From: Streptomyces mexicanus
Lineage (GTDB): Bacteria; Actinomycetota; Actinomycetes; Streptomycetales; Streptomycetaceae
NCBI RefSeq assembly: GCF_902506575.1
Contig: NZ_LR732544.1
Coordinates: 608,986-658,167 of the forward strand
Direction of reading: 5' to 3'
Length of the DNA stretch: 49,182 nucleotides
In this document: piece after piece, positions 9,850 through 16,243 of the stretch
Position numbering within the stretch: position 1 is the first letter of the stretch
Layout of the letters: each line of letters opens with the position of its first letter
Notes under the pieces: generated by a model
The model's database searches: none
What the model saw: only the letters and a program-made list of their open reading frames with translations
What the model was told of the DNA's origin: nothing
Position numbers and translations under genes: made by a program

Positions 9850-11082
9850 TCAGGGCGTCGTCGCGTCCAGGGCGGTACGCGCCTTGGGCAGGACGTTCTT
9901 GATGTAGTCCGCGACGGCGGTGTCCAGGCCTATGTCGTGCTGCGCCCGCTCGGACAGGTACCAGCGGTGCTCCAGCAACTGGTGGTACAGCTCGGCCGGG
10001 TCCATCCCGCCGCGCAGCTCGGCCGGCACCGCCCGCACGGTGGGCCGGAACACCTCCCGCACCCAGCGGTGCGCCAGCACCTCCGGGCGGGCCGACAGGG
10101 GGTCGCCCGGGGTGTAGTCCTCCTGGGTGGCCATCCAGCTCTCCAGGTCGTTCAGCAGCCGCCGGGCCTGGTTCTCCTCGGTGTCCAGCCCCGTCAGGCG
10201 CAACAGCTGCCGCTGATGGTGGCCGGCGTCGACGACCTTGGGCACGAAGGTGACGGTGTCGCCGTTGGACGAGTGCTCTATCTGCATCTCCGCCACGTCG
10301 AAACCCAGGTCGTTCAGCCGCCGTATCCGGCGCTCGATGTAGTGGTACTTGCCCGCCGGGTAGACCGAGGTGCGGGTCAGCTCCTGCCACAGGCTCCGGT
10401 AGCGGGCGCAGATCTCCGTGCCGAACTCCACCGGGTCCACCGACGGGTGCAGCGCCCCGGACGCCTCCAGGTCCAGCAGCTCGCCACTGATGTTCACCCG
10501 GGCCAGGTCCAGGTCGTACTCCCGCTGCCCGGGACTCAGCCGCGGGTGCAGCTCGCCGGTCTCGGCGTCCACCAGATAGGCGGCGTAGGCGCCCGCGTCC
10601 CGCCGGAACAGCGTGTTGGACAGCGAGCAGTCGCCCCAGGCGAACCCGGCCAGGTGCAGCCGCACCAGCAGCACGGCGAGGGCGTCCATCAGGCGGTGCA
10701 TGGTGGCCGGACGCAGCGTCGTCTCGAACATCGACCGGTACGGCATCGAACCGCCCAGGTGCCGGGTGACCAGCACCGGCTCCAGCGGGGCGCCCGCCCG
10801 GTCGGTGCGGCCGGTGACCACGGCCAGCGCGTCCACCGCGGGGATGGACAGCCGGTCCAGGTCGCGCAGCAGCTCGTACTCGCGCAGCGCCGGCCGCTCG
10901 GCCAGCTCCTTGACCGCGATCACCTCCTCGCCCGCGCGGGCGTAGCGCACGACGTGCCGGGAGATGCCGCGCGGCAGCGGTACGAGACGGTCCTCGGGCC
11001 ATTCCTCGAGCGGGGTGTCCCAGGGCAGTTCGAGCAGGAGCGCGGGATGCTCCGGATTGGTGGCGCTGATCTGCAAGGCCAT
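9850..11082 (-). CDS. DUF4032 protein with kinase-like (LPS kinase type) N-terminal domain
   Basis: A 410-aa cytoplasmic protein. The N-terminal half looks like an aminoglycoside/lipopolysaccharide-kinase fold: K58 in VIAVKELAERP, a catalytic-loop-like WGDCSLSNTLF (D151, N156) and D172 in YLVDAETGEL in the metal-binding position. The C-terminal part (about 215-400), with RIRRLNDLGFDVAEMQI and LLEHRWYLSERAQHDIGLD, matches DUF4032. Family members are conserved across actinobacteria, but I know of no proven substrate. Start ATG 11082 is preceded by a weak purine-rich stretch. Confidence 0.85.
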   Translation of the reverse strand: MALQISATNPEHPALLLELPWDTPLEEWPEDRLVPLPRGISRHVVRYARAGEEVIAVKELAERPALREYELLRDLDRLSIPAVDALAVVTGRTDRAGAPLEPVLVTRHLGGSMPYRSMFETTLRPATMHRLMDALAVLLVRLHLAGFAWGDCSLSNTLFRRDAGAYAAYLVDAETGELHPRLSPGQREYDLDLARVNISGELLDLEASGALHPSVDPVEFGTEICARYRSLWQELTRTSVYPAGKYHYIERRIRRLNDLGFDVAEMQIEHSSNGDTVTFVPKVVDAGHHQRQLLRLTGLDTEENQARRLLNDLESWMATQEDYTPGDPLSARPEVLAHRWVREVFRPTVRAVPAELRGGMDPAELYHQLLEHRWYLSERAQHDIGLDTAVADYIKNVLPKARTALDATTP

Positions 11083-11158
11083 GGCGGCAAGCCTAGGGCC
11101 TTCCGTTCGGATCAGGCCGGATCGGTGAGCGGGGCCGGGTGCCGTGCATCACAAGGCG

Positions 11159-11250
11159 GAGGAGGGCGCGCCATGGCAACCGACGACGACGCGGCGAGGC
11201 ACGGGGCCAGGGCCCGTGAGCCCGGCGTGATCCGGACGACAGGCCCTGAG
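11159..11250 (+). pseudogene. Possible truncated gene start (vestige)
   Basis: A strong Shine-Dalgarno (GGAGGAGGG) is followed by ATG 11173 and about 25 plausible codons (MATDDDAARHGARAREPGV...). The reading frame then runs straight into the antisense of the MBL hydrolase gene with no stop. It could be the 5' remnant of a lost small gene or chance. A CACGGG/CCCGTG hairpin lies inside it. Confidence 0.25.
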
Positions 11251-11265
11251 TGTGCGCGCCGCCGG

Positions 11266-12021
11266 TCAGTACGCCTGCAGCGCCTGGTCCCGTGCCTGCC
11301 GTGCGGCCTGCCCGACCGGGCCGTGGAGCACGGGGCCGTGGCCGGGCAGCAGCACCTCCGCGTCCAGGGCTTCGAGGACGTCCAACGAGGCCACGGCGCG
11401 GGCGCGTTCGTGGTGGAACATGTCCGGCAGCAGTTGCGGCCCGCGCAGCCGCGAGGTGGCGTGCCCGCTGACCAGCGCGTCACCGGAGACCAGCACGCCC
11501 CTGTCGGGCAGATGGAAGACCACATGGCCCCGGGTGTGCCCGGGTGTGTGCACCGGCACCGGCCGCCCGGGCACGTCCAGCGGGCCCGGCACCGGGAACG
11601 GCCGGGGCTCGGCGACCGGGATGTGCGCGGTGCCGCCGACCCGCAGCGCGTGCACGGCCCACGGCAGCACCCCCGGCCGCCAGCCGTTTCGCAGCACCTG
11701 ACCCACGCTCACCTGGTGCAGGAACTCCCGCCGGGCGTGCGGCACCTCGGCCTCGTGCAGGTACACCGGGGTGCCGTGGGCGGCGCGCAGGTACTCGGCG
11801 GAGCCCAGATGGTCGTTGTGCGCGTGGGTGATCAGCACCGCCGCCAGCGCGCCCGGCGGGACACCCACCGCGGCCAGCGACGCCAGCAGCTGCTCCCGGT
11901 CGGCCGGATACCCGGTGTCGATCAGCGTGGCCGCCTCCCCGTCCGTGAGGATCACCCAGTTGGTGTGACTGCCGTGCACCAGCAAGGTGCCGTCGGCGAC
12001 CTGCTGCACGCCCGCCTTCAT
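11266..12021 (-). CDS. MBL-fold metallo-hydrolase
   Basis: Metallo-beta-lactamase-fold hydrolase, 251 aa, no signal peptide, so probably cytosolic. The dinuclear metal site is complete: H66-x-H68-x-D70-H71 (THAHNDHLG), H162 (HTPGH), D181 (SGDALVSG) and H228 (LPGHG). The spacing fits the glyoxalase II/lactonase-like group; the substrate cannot be assigned. GGGGAGAT lies close before the ATG at 12021, and the MKAGVQQVADGTLLVHG start is typical. It is on the same strand as the AI-2E-type permease upstream, but a hairpin lies between them. Confidence 0.9.
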   Translation of the reverse strand: MKAGVQQVADGTLLVHGSHTNWVILTDGEAATLIDTGYPADREQLLASLAAVGVPPGALAAVLITHAHNDHLGSAEYLRAAHGTPVYLHEAEVPHARREFLHQVSVGQVLRNGWRPGVLPWAVHALRVGGTAHIPVAEPRPFPVPGPLDVPGRPVPVHTPGHTRGHVVFHLPDRGVLVSGDALVSGHATSRLRGPQLLPDMFHHERARAVASLDVLEALDAEVLLPGHGPVLHGPVGQAARQARDQALQAY

Positions 12022-12112
12022 CGATCTCCCCGCATCCCGCGCGACTGCCCGACCAGGACAGCGAACCCGACCACGACAGCAAACCACGTCCGCCGGGAGG
12101 GCCGATACGTTC

Positions 12113-12142
12113 GTCCCGGCCGCGAGGGGGCGCGGTCGGGAC
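12113..12142 (-). terminator. Hairpin terminator after the AI-2E-type permease gene
   Basis: GTCCCGGCCGCG pairs with CGCGGTCGGGAC (12 bp, one G-U) around a 6-nt loop, 82 nt past the permease stop. Confidence 0.6.
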
Positions 12143-12223
12143 GGTGACGAGGTCCCGGCCCGGGAAGGCGCCCGCCGCTGCGGGGCGCGGGTGGCGCCGG
12201 CCGCCGTGCGCCGCGCCGCGACG

Positions 12224-13393
12224 TCACGAGGCGTCCACGCGGGGGAAGAGGTACTCGTCCAGCAGGATGCCGATGGCGACGGCCGCCGGCACCGCGACGA
12301 GCGCGCCGATGATGCCGAGCAGGGCGCCGCCGACGAGGACGCCCACGACGGTGACCACCGGGTGCACGTCGACGGCGTACTTCATGGCACGGGGAGTGAT
12401 CAGGTAGTCCTCGGCGAGCCGGAAGGCGATGTAGAAGCCGGCGGTGGCGCCGGCGATCGGCAGGGAGACCGACAGGGCGACCAGGCTGACGGCCACCCCG
12501 GCGATCGTCGAGCCGAGCACCGGGATGAGGTCCATCAGGGCCACGAAGAAGCCCAGGGCGGCGGGGTAGGGCACGCCGACCGCCGCGCACCAGGCGAAGG
12601 TGGCGAGGCCGGCGATGCCGGACGTGGCGATGTTGGCCAGCATGAAACGACCGGTGCGGGCCAGGATCTCGTCGGTGACGGCCTCGGCCCGCGGGCGCCG
12701 GCTGGCGGCGACGAAGCGGAAGCAGAACCCCTTGATCACGGGCAGCCCGGCCATGATGTAGATGGTCACGACGACGACGATGACCACCGACGTCACCAGG
12801 CTGAGCACGATCTTCCCCGCGCCGAGCACACCGCCCACGACGCCGGCCCCGCCGGAGGTCAGGGCCTGCCGGAGCTTGGAGATCACCTGGTACCGGTCCT
12901 CCAGGTGACCGAGGAACGAATGGCGGTTGTGGAGTTCGGTCAGCCAGCGAGGTACGGCCTTGACCAGCGCGTTCACCTCGTCGCTGACGGGCTGGGCGAC
13001 CAGCGCGGCGAAGCCCGCCAGGCAGGCGGTGAACAGCAGGAGCACCACGACGACCGCCCAGCCGCGCCGTACCCGGTGCCGGGTCAGCAGGCCGACGAGC
13101 GGTTCGAGGCCGACGGCGACGAAGACGGACGCCAGGAAGAGCGACAGCAGCTCCCCGATCTGCCAGACCGTGTGCACCAGCAGCCAGGCCAGGGTGGCCC
13201 CGAGACCGAGTCCGAACCCCGCGCGCAGCCATCCGCCGGTGCGCACCCCGGCCCCCAGCCGGACGGCCTCGTTCCCGCTCTCCCGCCGCCCCGCACGTCG
13301 CTGAGCGTCCCGGGGGCCGGCTCCCGCCCCGCGCCCGGTGGCGCGGTGTACGCGCCCGAGTCGTCGGGCGGGGGTGGCGTGGCCCCGTGCCAT
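12224..13393 (-). CDS. AI-2E family transporter (permease)
   Basis: Polytopic membrane protein of 389 aa belonging to the AI-2E/TqsA superfamily, whose members export small molecules or act as Na+/H+ antiporters. A 50-residue Arg/Ala-rich cytoplasmic tail precedes about eight hydrophobic segments. The family signatures are visible: a long extracytoplasmic-type loop around LVKAVPRWLTELHNRHSFLG (residues 140-190), and the C-terminal half with PYPAALGFFVALMDLIPVLGS, FRLAEDYLITPRAMK and HPVVTVVGVLVGGALLGIIGALVAVP. The start has AGGAGGGC 7 nt upstream. Despite the family name, transport of autoinducer-2 should not be assumed in Streptomyces. Confidence 0.9.
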   Translation of the reverse strand: MARGHATPARRLGRVHRATGRGAGAGPRDAQRRAGRRESGNEAVRLGAGVRTGGWLRAGFGLGLGATLAWLLVHTVWQIGELLSLFLASVFVAVGLEPLVGLLTRHRVRRGWAVVVVLLLFTACLAGFAALVAQPVSDEVNALVKAVPRWLTELHNRHSFLGHLEDRYQVISKLRQALTSGGAGVVGGVLGAGKIVLSLVTSVVIVVVVTIYIMAGLPVIKGFCFRFVAASRRPRAEAVTDEILARTGRFMLANIATSGIAGLATFAWCAAVGVPYPAALGFFVALMDLIPVLGSTIAGVAVSLVALSVSLPIAGATAGFYIAFRLAEDYLITPRAMKYAVDVHPVVTVVGVLVGGALLGIIGALVAVPAAVAIGILLDEYLFPRVDAS

Positions 13394-13582
13394 GGGCTGC
13401 CCTCCTCATCGGGCGACGAAGGCGTGAGCGGCCGGCGGTGCGCGCGGCCACCGTCCGTGGAGGAACGCCCTCCGTCCCTGATCCTGCCGCCCCCGGGGCC
13501 CACCCGCTACTTCCGGGCCTCGCGCGGCGCCACCCGTTCTCCGCAGGCGGCCGGCGGCGCCGGCGGCGTGCCCGACGGCGTG

Positions 13583-13969
13583 TCAGCCGTGGTTCGCCGA
13601 CGACGGGGCGGCCGGTGTGCCCGCTCGCGGCTGCGGGTGGTCGGCCGCGTGCAGCATCGGCGCGGTGTGCCGTTCGGGGCGGTGGGTTCCCTCGGACGGG
13701 ACCGCGCTGCGGTAGGTGTCGGCCTCGTCGGGCAGCGGGACGGGCCGTCGGGCGACGAGGTGGCCGACCCAGCGCCGGCCGCAGTACGCGCAGGCGGGCG
13801 CGCCTTGCGGGGTGTAGGGGGAGGGAACCGGCTCGTTGTCGTAGGAGAAGTGCTCCCACTCGTCGCCGTGGTCGTCCACGCGGCGCTGGACGTCGTAGTC
13901 GACGCTCCAGCGGTGCCAGCACGAGCCGCAGGTGAATTCGACACGCTCGACGGCCAGTTCGGTGATCAC
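13583..13969 (-). CDS. Small protein with two CxxC zinc-knuckle motifs
   Basis: A 128-aa soluble protein I cannot assign to a named family. Two rubredoxin-knuckle-like motifs, CGSCWHRW near residue 14 and CAYCGRRW near residue 59, could together bind one zinc ion. Between them is an acidic/aromatic stretch (VDDHGDEWEHFSYDNE). The C-terminal 50 residues are Pro/Ala/His-rich and look disordered. The GTG start at 13969 is chosen because AGGAGGTG lies 7 nt upstream; the longer frame to 14086 has no ribosome site. It is divergent from the J-domain gene and shares a promoter region with it. Confidence 0.75.
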   Translation of the reverse strand: MITELAVERVEFTCGSCWHRWSVDYDVQRRVDDHGDEWEHFSYDNEPVPSPYTPQGAPACAYCGRRWVGHLVARRPVPLPDEADTYRSAVPSEGTHRPERHTAPMLHAADHPQPRAGTPAAPSSANHG

Positions 13970-14028
13970 TGTCCAGCACCTCCTGTCCTGCCACGGGCAC
14001 GGAGCGCCTGTCCCTCTTTCCTGTCTTT

Positions 14029-14080
14029 CGTATACCTCGCAAGCGCGACTGTTGACAAGCGAGGGCTCAGGTTTTATCCC
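14029..14080. promoter_or_regulatory. Overlapping divergent promoters with a shared -35 element
   Basis: TTGACA at 14052-14057 is a perfect -35 for the plus strand, with a weaker TATCCC 17 nt on (14075-14080) facing the J-domain gene. Read on the minus strand, the same bases give TTGTCA (14058-14053), followed after 18 nt by TATACG (14034-14029) facing the zinc-knuckle gene. A CCTCGC/GCGAGG inverted repeat overlaps it. Confidence 0.55.
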
Positions 14081-14184
14081 GGGCATGTGCGCAATGTCGT
14101 CGAACGCCGCAGGTGGCGACGGCTGCCGCCGTGCCTCGCACGGTGCCGTGCGTCGCGGGGGCGGCGGTCGGGGAGGTGGCTCGC

Positions 14185-14538
14185 ATGGAGGTGCCGGACC
14201 TGTACGCGGTGCTCGGGGTGGAGCCCTCGGCCACGGCGCAGGCGATCACCTCCGCCTTCCGCCGCCGGGTGCGGGAGCTGCGCCCGGACACCCGCGTGGA
14301 CGCCGACACGGCGCGGCGGTTCGGGCAGGTGCGCGCGGCGTACGAGACCCTGCGCGACCCCGTACGGCGCTCGGCCTACGACCGGACCCGCGCCCCGGCC
14401 CCCGGCGGGACCGCCGGAGCTGACCGGCTCCCGCCGCGACCGGCACCCGGGCGGCGGGGCGTGGTCCTGGGGGACCCGCCCGCCGAACCGCCCCTGCGCG
14501 CCGGCCCGGTGCGCTGGGAGCGGCCGCGGCGCTCCTGA
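14185..14538 (+). CDS. Small J-domain (DnaJ-like) protein with RPD in place of HPD
   Basis: A 117-aa protein whose residues 5-67 are a clear J-domain: LYAVLGVEPSATAQAITSAFR, then AYETLRDPVRRSAYDR. The invariant HPD tripeptide that couples J-domains to DnaK/Hsp70 ATPase stimulation is replaced by R33-P-D35. The rest (68-117) is Pro/Arg-rich and without recognisable domains. GGGAGGTGG precedes the ATG at 14185; a start at 14113 would add 24 low-complexity residues. With the His lost, canonical DnaK stimulation is doubtful. Convergent with alkB. Confidence 0.85.
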   Translation: MEVPDLYAVLGVEPSATAQAITSAFRRRVRELRPDTRVDADTARRFGQVRAAYETLRDPVRRSAYDRTRAPAPGGTAGADRLPPRPAPGRRGVVLGDPPAEPPLRAGPVRWERPRRS

Positions 14539-14580
14539 TCCGCGCGTCGACAGGGGGACACGGGGCGGGGCGAAGCGGCG

Positions 14581-14596
14581 CGCGAGCGCCCTCGCG
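14581..14596. terminator. Short hairpin between convergent J-domain and alkB genes
   Basis: CGCGAG-CGCC-CTCGCG forms a 6-bp stem with a 4-nt loop directly next to the alkB stop and 43 nt after the J-domain stop. It is short, so termination activity is uncertain. Confidence 0.4.
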
Positions 14597-14598
14597 GT

Positions 14599-15231
14599 TC
14601 AGCGCACGCCGGCCGGGCGGAACTGGATGCTGATCCGCGGTTCGGTGGCCCGCGTGCTCTTGGGCACGCAGTGCTCCCAGGTGCGCTGGCAGGAGCCGCC
14701 CATGACGATCAGGTCGCCGTGGCCCAGCGGGCGCCGCAGCGTCGGGCCGCCCCCGCCCGCCGGACGCAGCAGCAGGTCGCGGGGCGCGCCCACGGAGAGG
14801 ATGGCGACCATCGTGTCCTCGCGCCTGCCCCGGCCGATGCGGTCGCCGTGCCAGGCGACGCTGTCCCGGCCGTCGCGGTAGTAGCACAGCCCGGCCGTCG
14901 TGAACGGCTCGCCCAGCTCGGCGGCGTAGTGCGCGGACAGCGCGTCGCGGGCCTCGGTGAGCACCGGGTGCGGCAGCGGATCTCCCGCGCCGTAGAAGGC
15001 GAGCAGCCGGGGGACGGTCACGACGTTGTCGTACATCTTCCGGCGCTCCGCGTGCCAGGGCACCTCCGCGGCCAGCTGCTCGAACAGGTCGTCGGCGCCG
15101 GTGAGCCACCCCGGCAGCAGATCGATCCAGGCGCCCCGGCCGAGGTCCGTGCGGTGCAGGCCGTCCAGCGGGCCGAGCCGCAGCTCGTCGGCCTGGTCGA
15201 ACAGGGAGCCCTGCAGGTGGTGCGCGGTCAT
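14599..15231 (-). CDS. alkB: AlkB-family alpha-ketoglutarate-dependent dioxygenase (DNA repair)
   Basis: Fe(II)/2-oxoglutarate dioxygenase that oxidatively removes alkyl groups such as 1-methyladenine and 3-methylcytosine from DNA or RNA; 210 aa. The iron ligands are H128-x-D130 (WHGDRIG) and H187 (TWEHCVPK), and R199 (RISIQFRP) binds 2-oxoglutarate. The nucleotide-recognition region (TVPRLLAFYG, AGLCYYRDGRDSV) is intact. The start MTAHHLQGSLF at 15231 fits the family. A SOS-box-like sequence lies 22-37 bp upstream. Confidence 0.9.
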   Translation of the reverse strand: MTAHHLQGSLFDQADELRLGPLDGLHRTDLGRGAWIDLLPGWLTGADDLFEQLAAEVPWHAERRKMYDNVVTVPRLLAFYGAGDPLPHPVLTEARDALSAHYAAELGEPFTTAGLCYYRDGRDSVAWHGDRIGRGRREDTMVAILSVGAPRDLLLRPAGGGGPTLRRPLGHGDLIVMGGSCQRTWEHCVPKSTRATEPRISIQFRPAGVR

Positions 15232-15252
15232 ACGGCCAGCGTACCTCTGTAA

Positions 15253-15268
15253 TCGAAAATACGTTCCC
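15253..15268 (-). promoter_or_regulatory. LexA (SOS)-box-like sequence upstream of alkB
   Basis: TCGAAAATACGTTCCC matches 9 of 12 defined positions of the actinobacterial LexA box TCGAAC-N4-GTTCGA. It lies just upstream of the alkB start and fits damage induction, but three mismatches make it tentative. Confidence 0.35.
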
Positions 15269-15343
15269 CTTGGGTGGTGGCGGCCAGAGGCGGGGCCTGT
15301 CGGGGCGGTGAGGGTTCCGGAGGCTCTGGGGCTCCGGCCTCTT

Positions 15344-15378
15344 CCGATACATCGCTGTATCGGATACGTTCCCGTATC
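15344..15378 (+). promoter_or_regulatory. Double palindromic operator in front of tetR
   Basis: Two abutting inverted repeats share half-sites of the form CGATAC/GTATCG: CCGATACA-N4-TGTATCGG (15344-15363) and GATACG-N4-CGTATC (15363-15378). They end 15 bp before the tetR ATG and run into its ribosome site (GGAGGG). This is the usual position for TetR autorepression. Confidence 0.75.
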
Positions 15379-15393
15379 GATCGGAGGGCGCGG

Positions 15394-16104
15394 ATGACGG
15401 TCGAGGGGGCGAACGGGCCCGGCGCGGGGCAGCGCCCGACCCGGCGGCGGGAGCGGACGCGGGCCAGGCTGCTGGAGGCCGCCTTTCGGGTGTGCGCCGC
15501 CAAGGGCTTCGGCCGGGTGTCGATCGAGGAGGTCTGCGAGGCCGCCGGATACAGCAGGGGCGCCTTCTACTCCAACTTCGCCACGCTGGACGAGCTCTTC
15601 TTCGCCCTGTACCGGGAACGCGCCGAACTGATCGCGGACCAGGTGGCGGGAGCGCTCGCCGCGGACGCCGCCGACGACGGGGACGCCGTGGACAGTGGTC
15701 GCGCGGCCGGCGGTCCGGACGGCGACGGCACGGATCTCGAGGTGCGGGCCGCCGTCGACCGGGTCACCGAGGTGCTGCTGCTCGATGTGGACTGGCTCCT
15801 GGTCAAGACCGACTTCCTCGTGCACGCGGCCCGCCGCCCCGACGTGGCCCGCACCCTGCTGGAGCACCGGGCGCGGCTGCGCCGGGCGATCGCGGACCGG
15901 CTCGCCCGCGCCCACGCGCACACCCCCCTGCCCGCCGTCCTCGGCGACGCCGACGCCGCCGCCCACGCGGTCGTCGCCGCCTACGACGGCGTCACCACCC
16001 GGCTGCTGCTGGACAAGGACGTCGACGGCGCCCGCACCTGGCTCGGCCAGTTGCTCACCGCGCTGCTCACGGACGGCGGCACCCGCCGTGCCCACCCGCA
16101 CTGA
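15394..16104 (+). CDS. TetR/AcrR-family transcriptional regulator
   Basis: A 236-aa one-component repressor. The N-terminal HTH spans about residues 18-64 (RTRARLLEAAFRVCAAKGFGR, then SIEEVCEAAGYSRGAFYSNFATLDELF). The ligand-binding half is Asp/Ala-rich and includes a flexible DAADDGDAVDSGRAAGGPDGDG insert near 95-115. The ATG at 15394 has GGAGGG 8 nt upstream. It probably represses itself and the FAD dehydrogenase gene 139 bp downstream, through the double palindrome in its own leader. The inducer is unknown. Confidence 0.9.
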   Translation: MTVEGANGPGAGQRPTRRRERTRARLLEAAFRVCAAKGFGRVSIEEVCEAAGYSRGAFYSNFATLDELFFALYRERAELIADQVAGALAADAADDGDAVDSGRAAGGPDGDGTDLEVRAAVDRVTEVLLLDVDWLLVKTDFLVHAARRPDVARTLLEHRARLRRAIADRLARAHAHTPLPAVLGDADAAAHAVVAAYDGVTTRLLLDKDVDGARTWLGQLLTALLTDGGTRRAHPH

Positions 16105-16225
16105 GGAGTCACCCGCAGGGAGAACCGCCGACCCGCACTGAGCATGCGCACCCGCACGGGGAACCGCAGACACGCACTCAGGACCGCGGACCCGCACGGA
16201 ACAGCTGACACGCACTGAGGACTGA
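16093..16225 (+). repeat. Degenerate ~19-bp tandem repeat (7 units) starting at the tetR stop
   Basis: Seven units begin at 16093, 16110, 16130, 16149, 16169, 16189 and 16207, each opening with (C/G)A(C)CCGCA or GACACGCA. Odd units continue CTGAGGA-like and even units CGGGGAACC-like, giving an apparent ~38-bp higher-order dimer. The first unit contains the last tetR codons and its TGA. The array fills the gap to the FAD dehydrogenase gene. Confidence 0.75.
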
Positions 16226-16243
16226 GGAAAGGGAACGGTCGCC

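Noticed and set aside
9634..12147. Long plus-strand open frame opposite the DUF4032 and MBL genes
   Set aside because: It is the complement of two well-supported genes and its composition (Arg/Gln/His/Gly-rich, no domain) is that of a GC-skew shadow.
11987..14881. 964-codon plus-strand open frame across the AI-2E permease gene and its neighbours
   Set aside because: It reads Asp/Gly/His-rich nonsense through several genes on the other strand and contains the J-domain gene's region out of frame.
16093..16225. CRISPR array or integration site repeats
   Set aside because: The ~19-bp units abut each other, vary in sequence and begin within a coding end; there are no integrase or cas genes.
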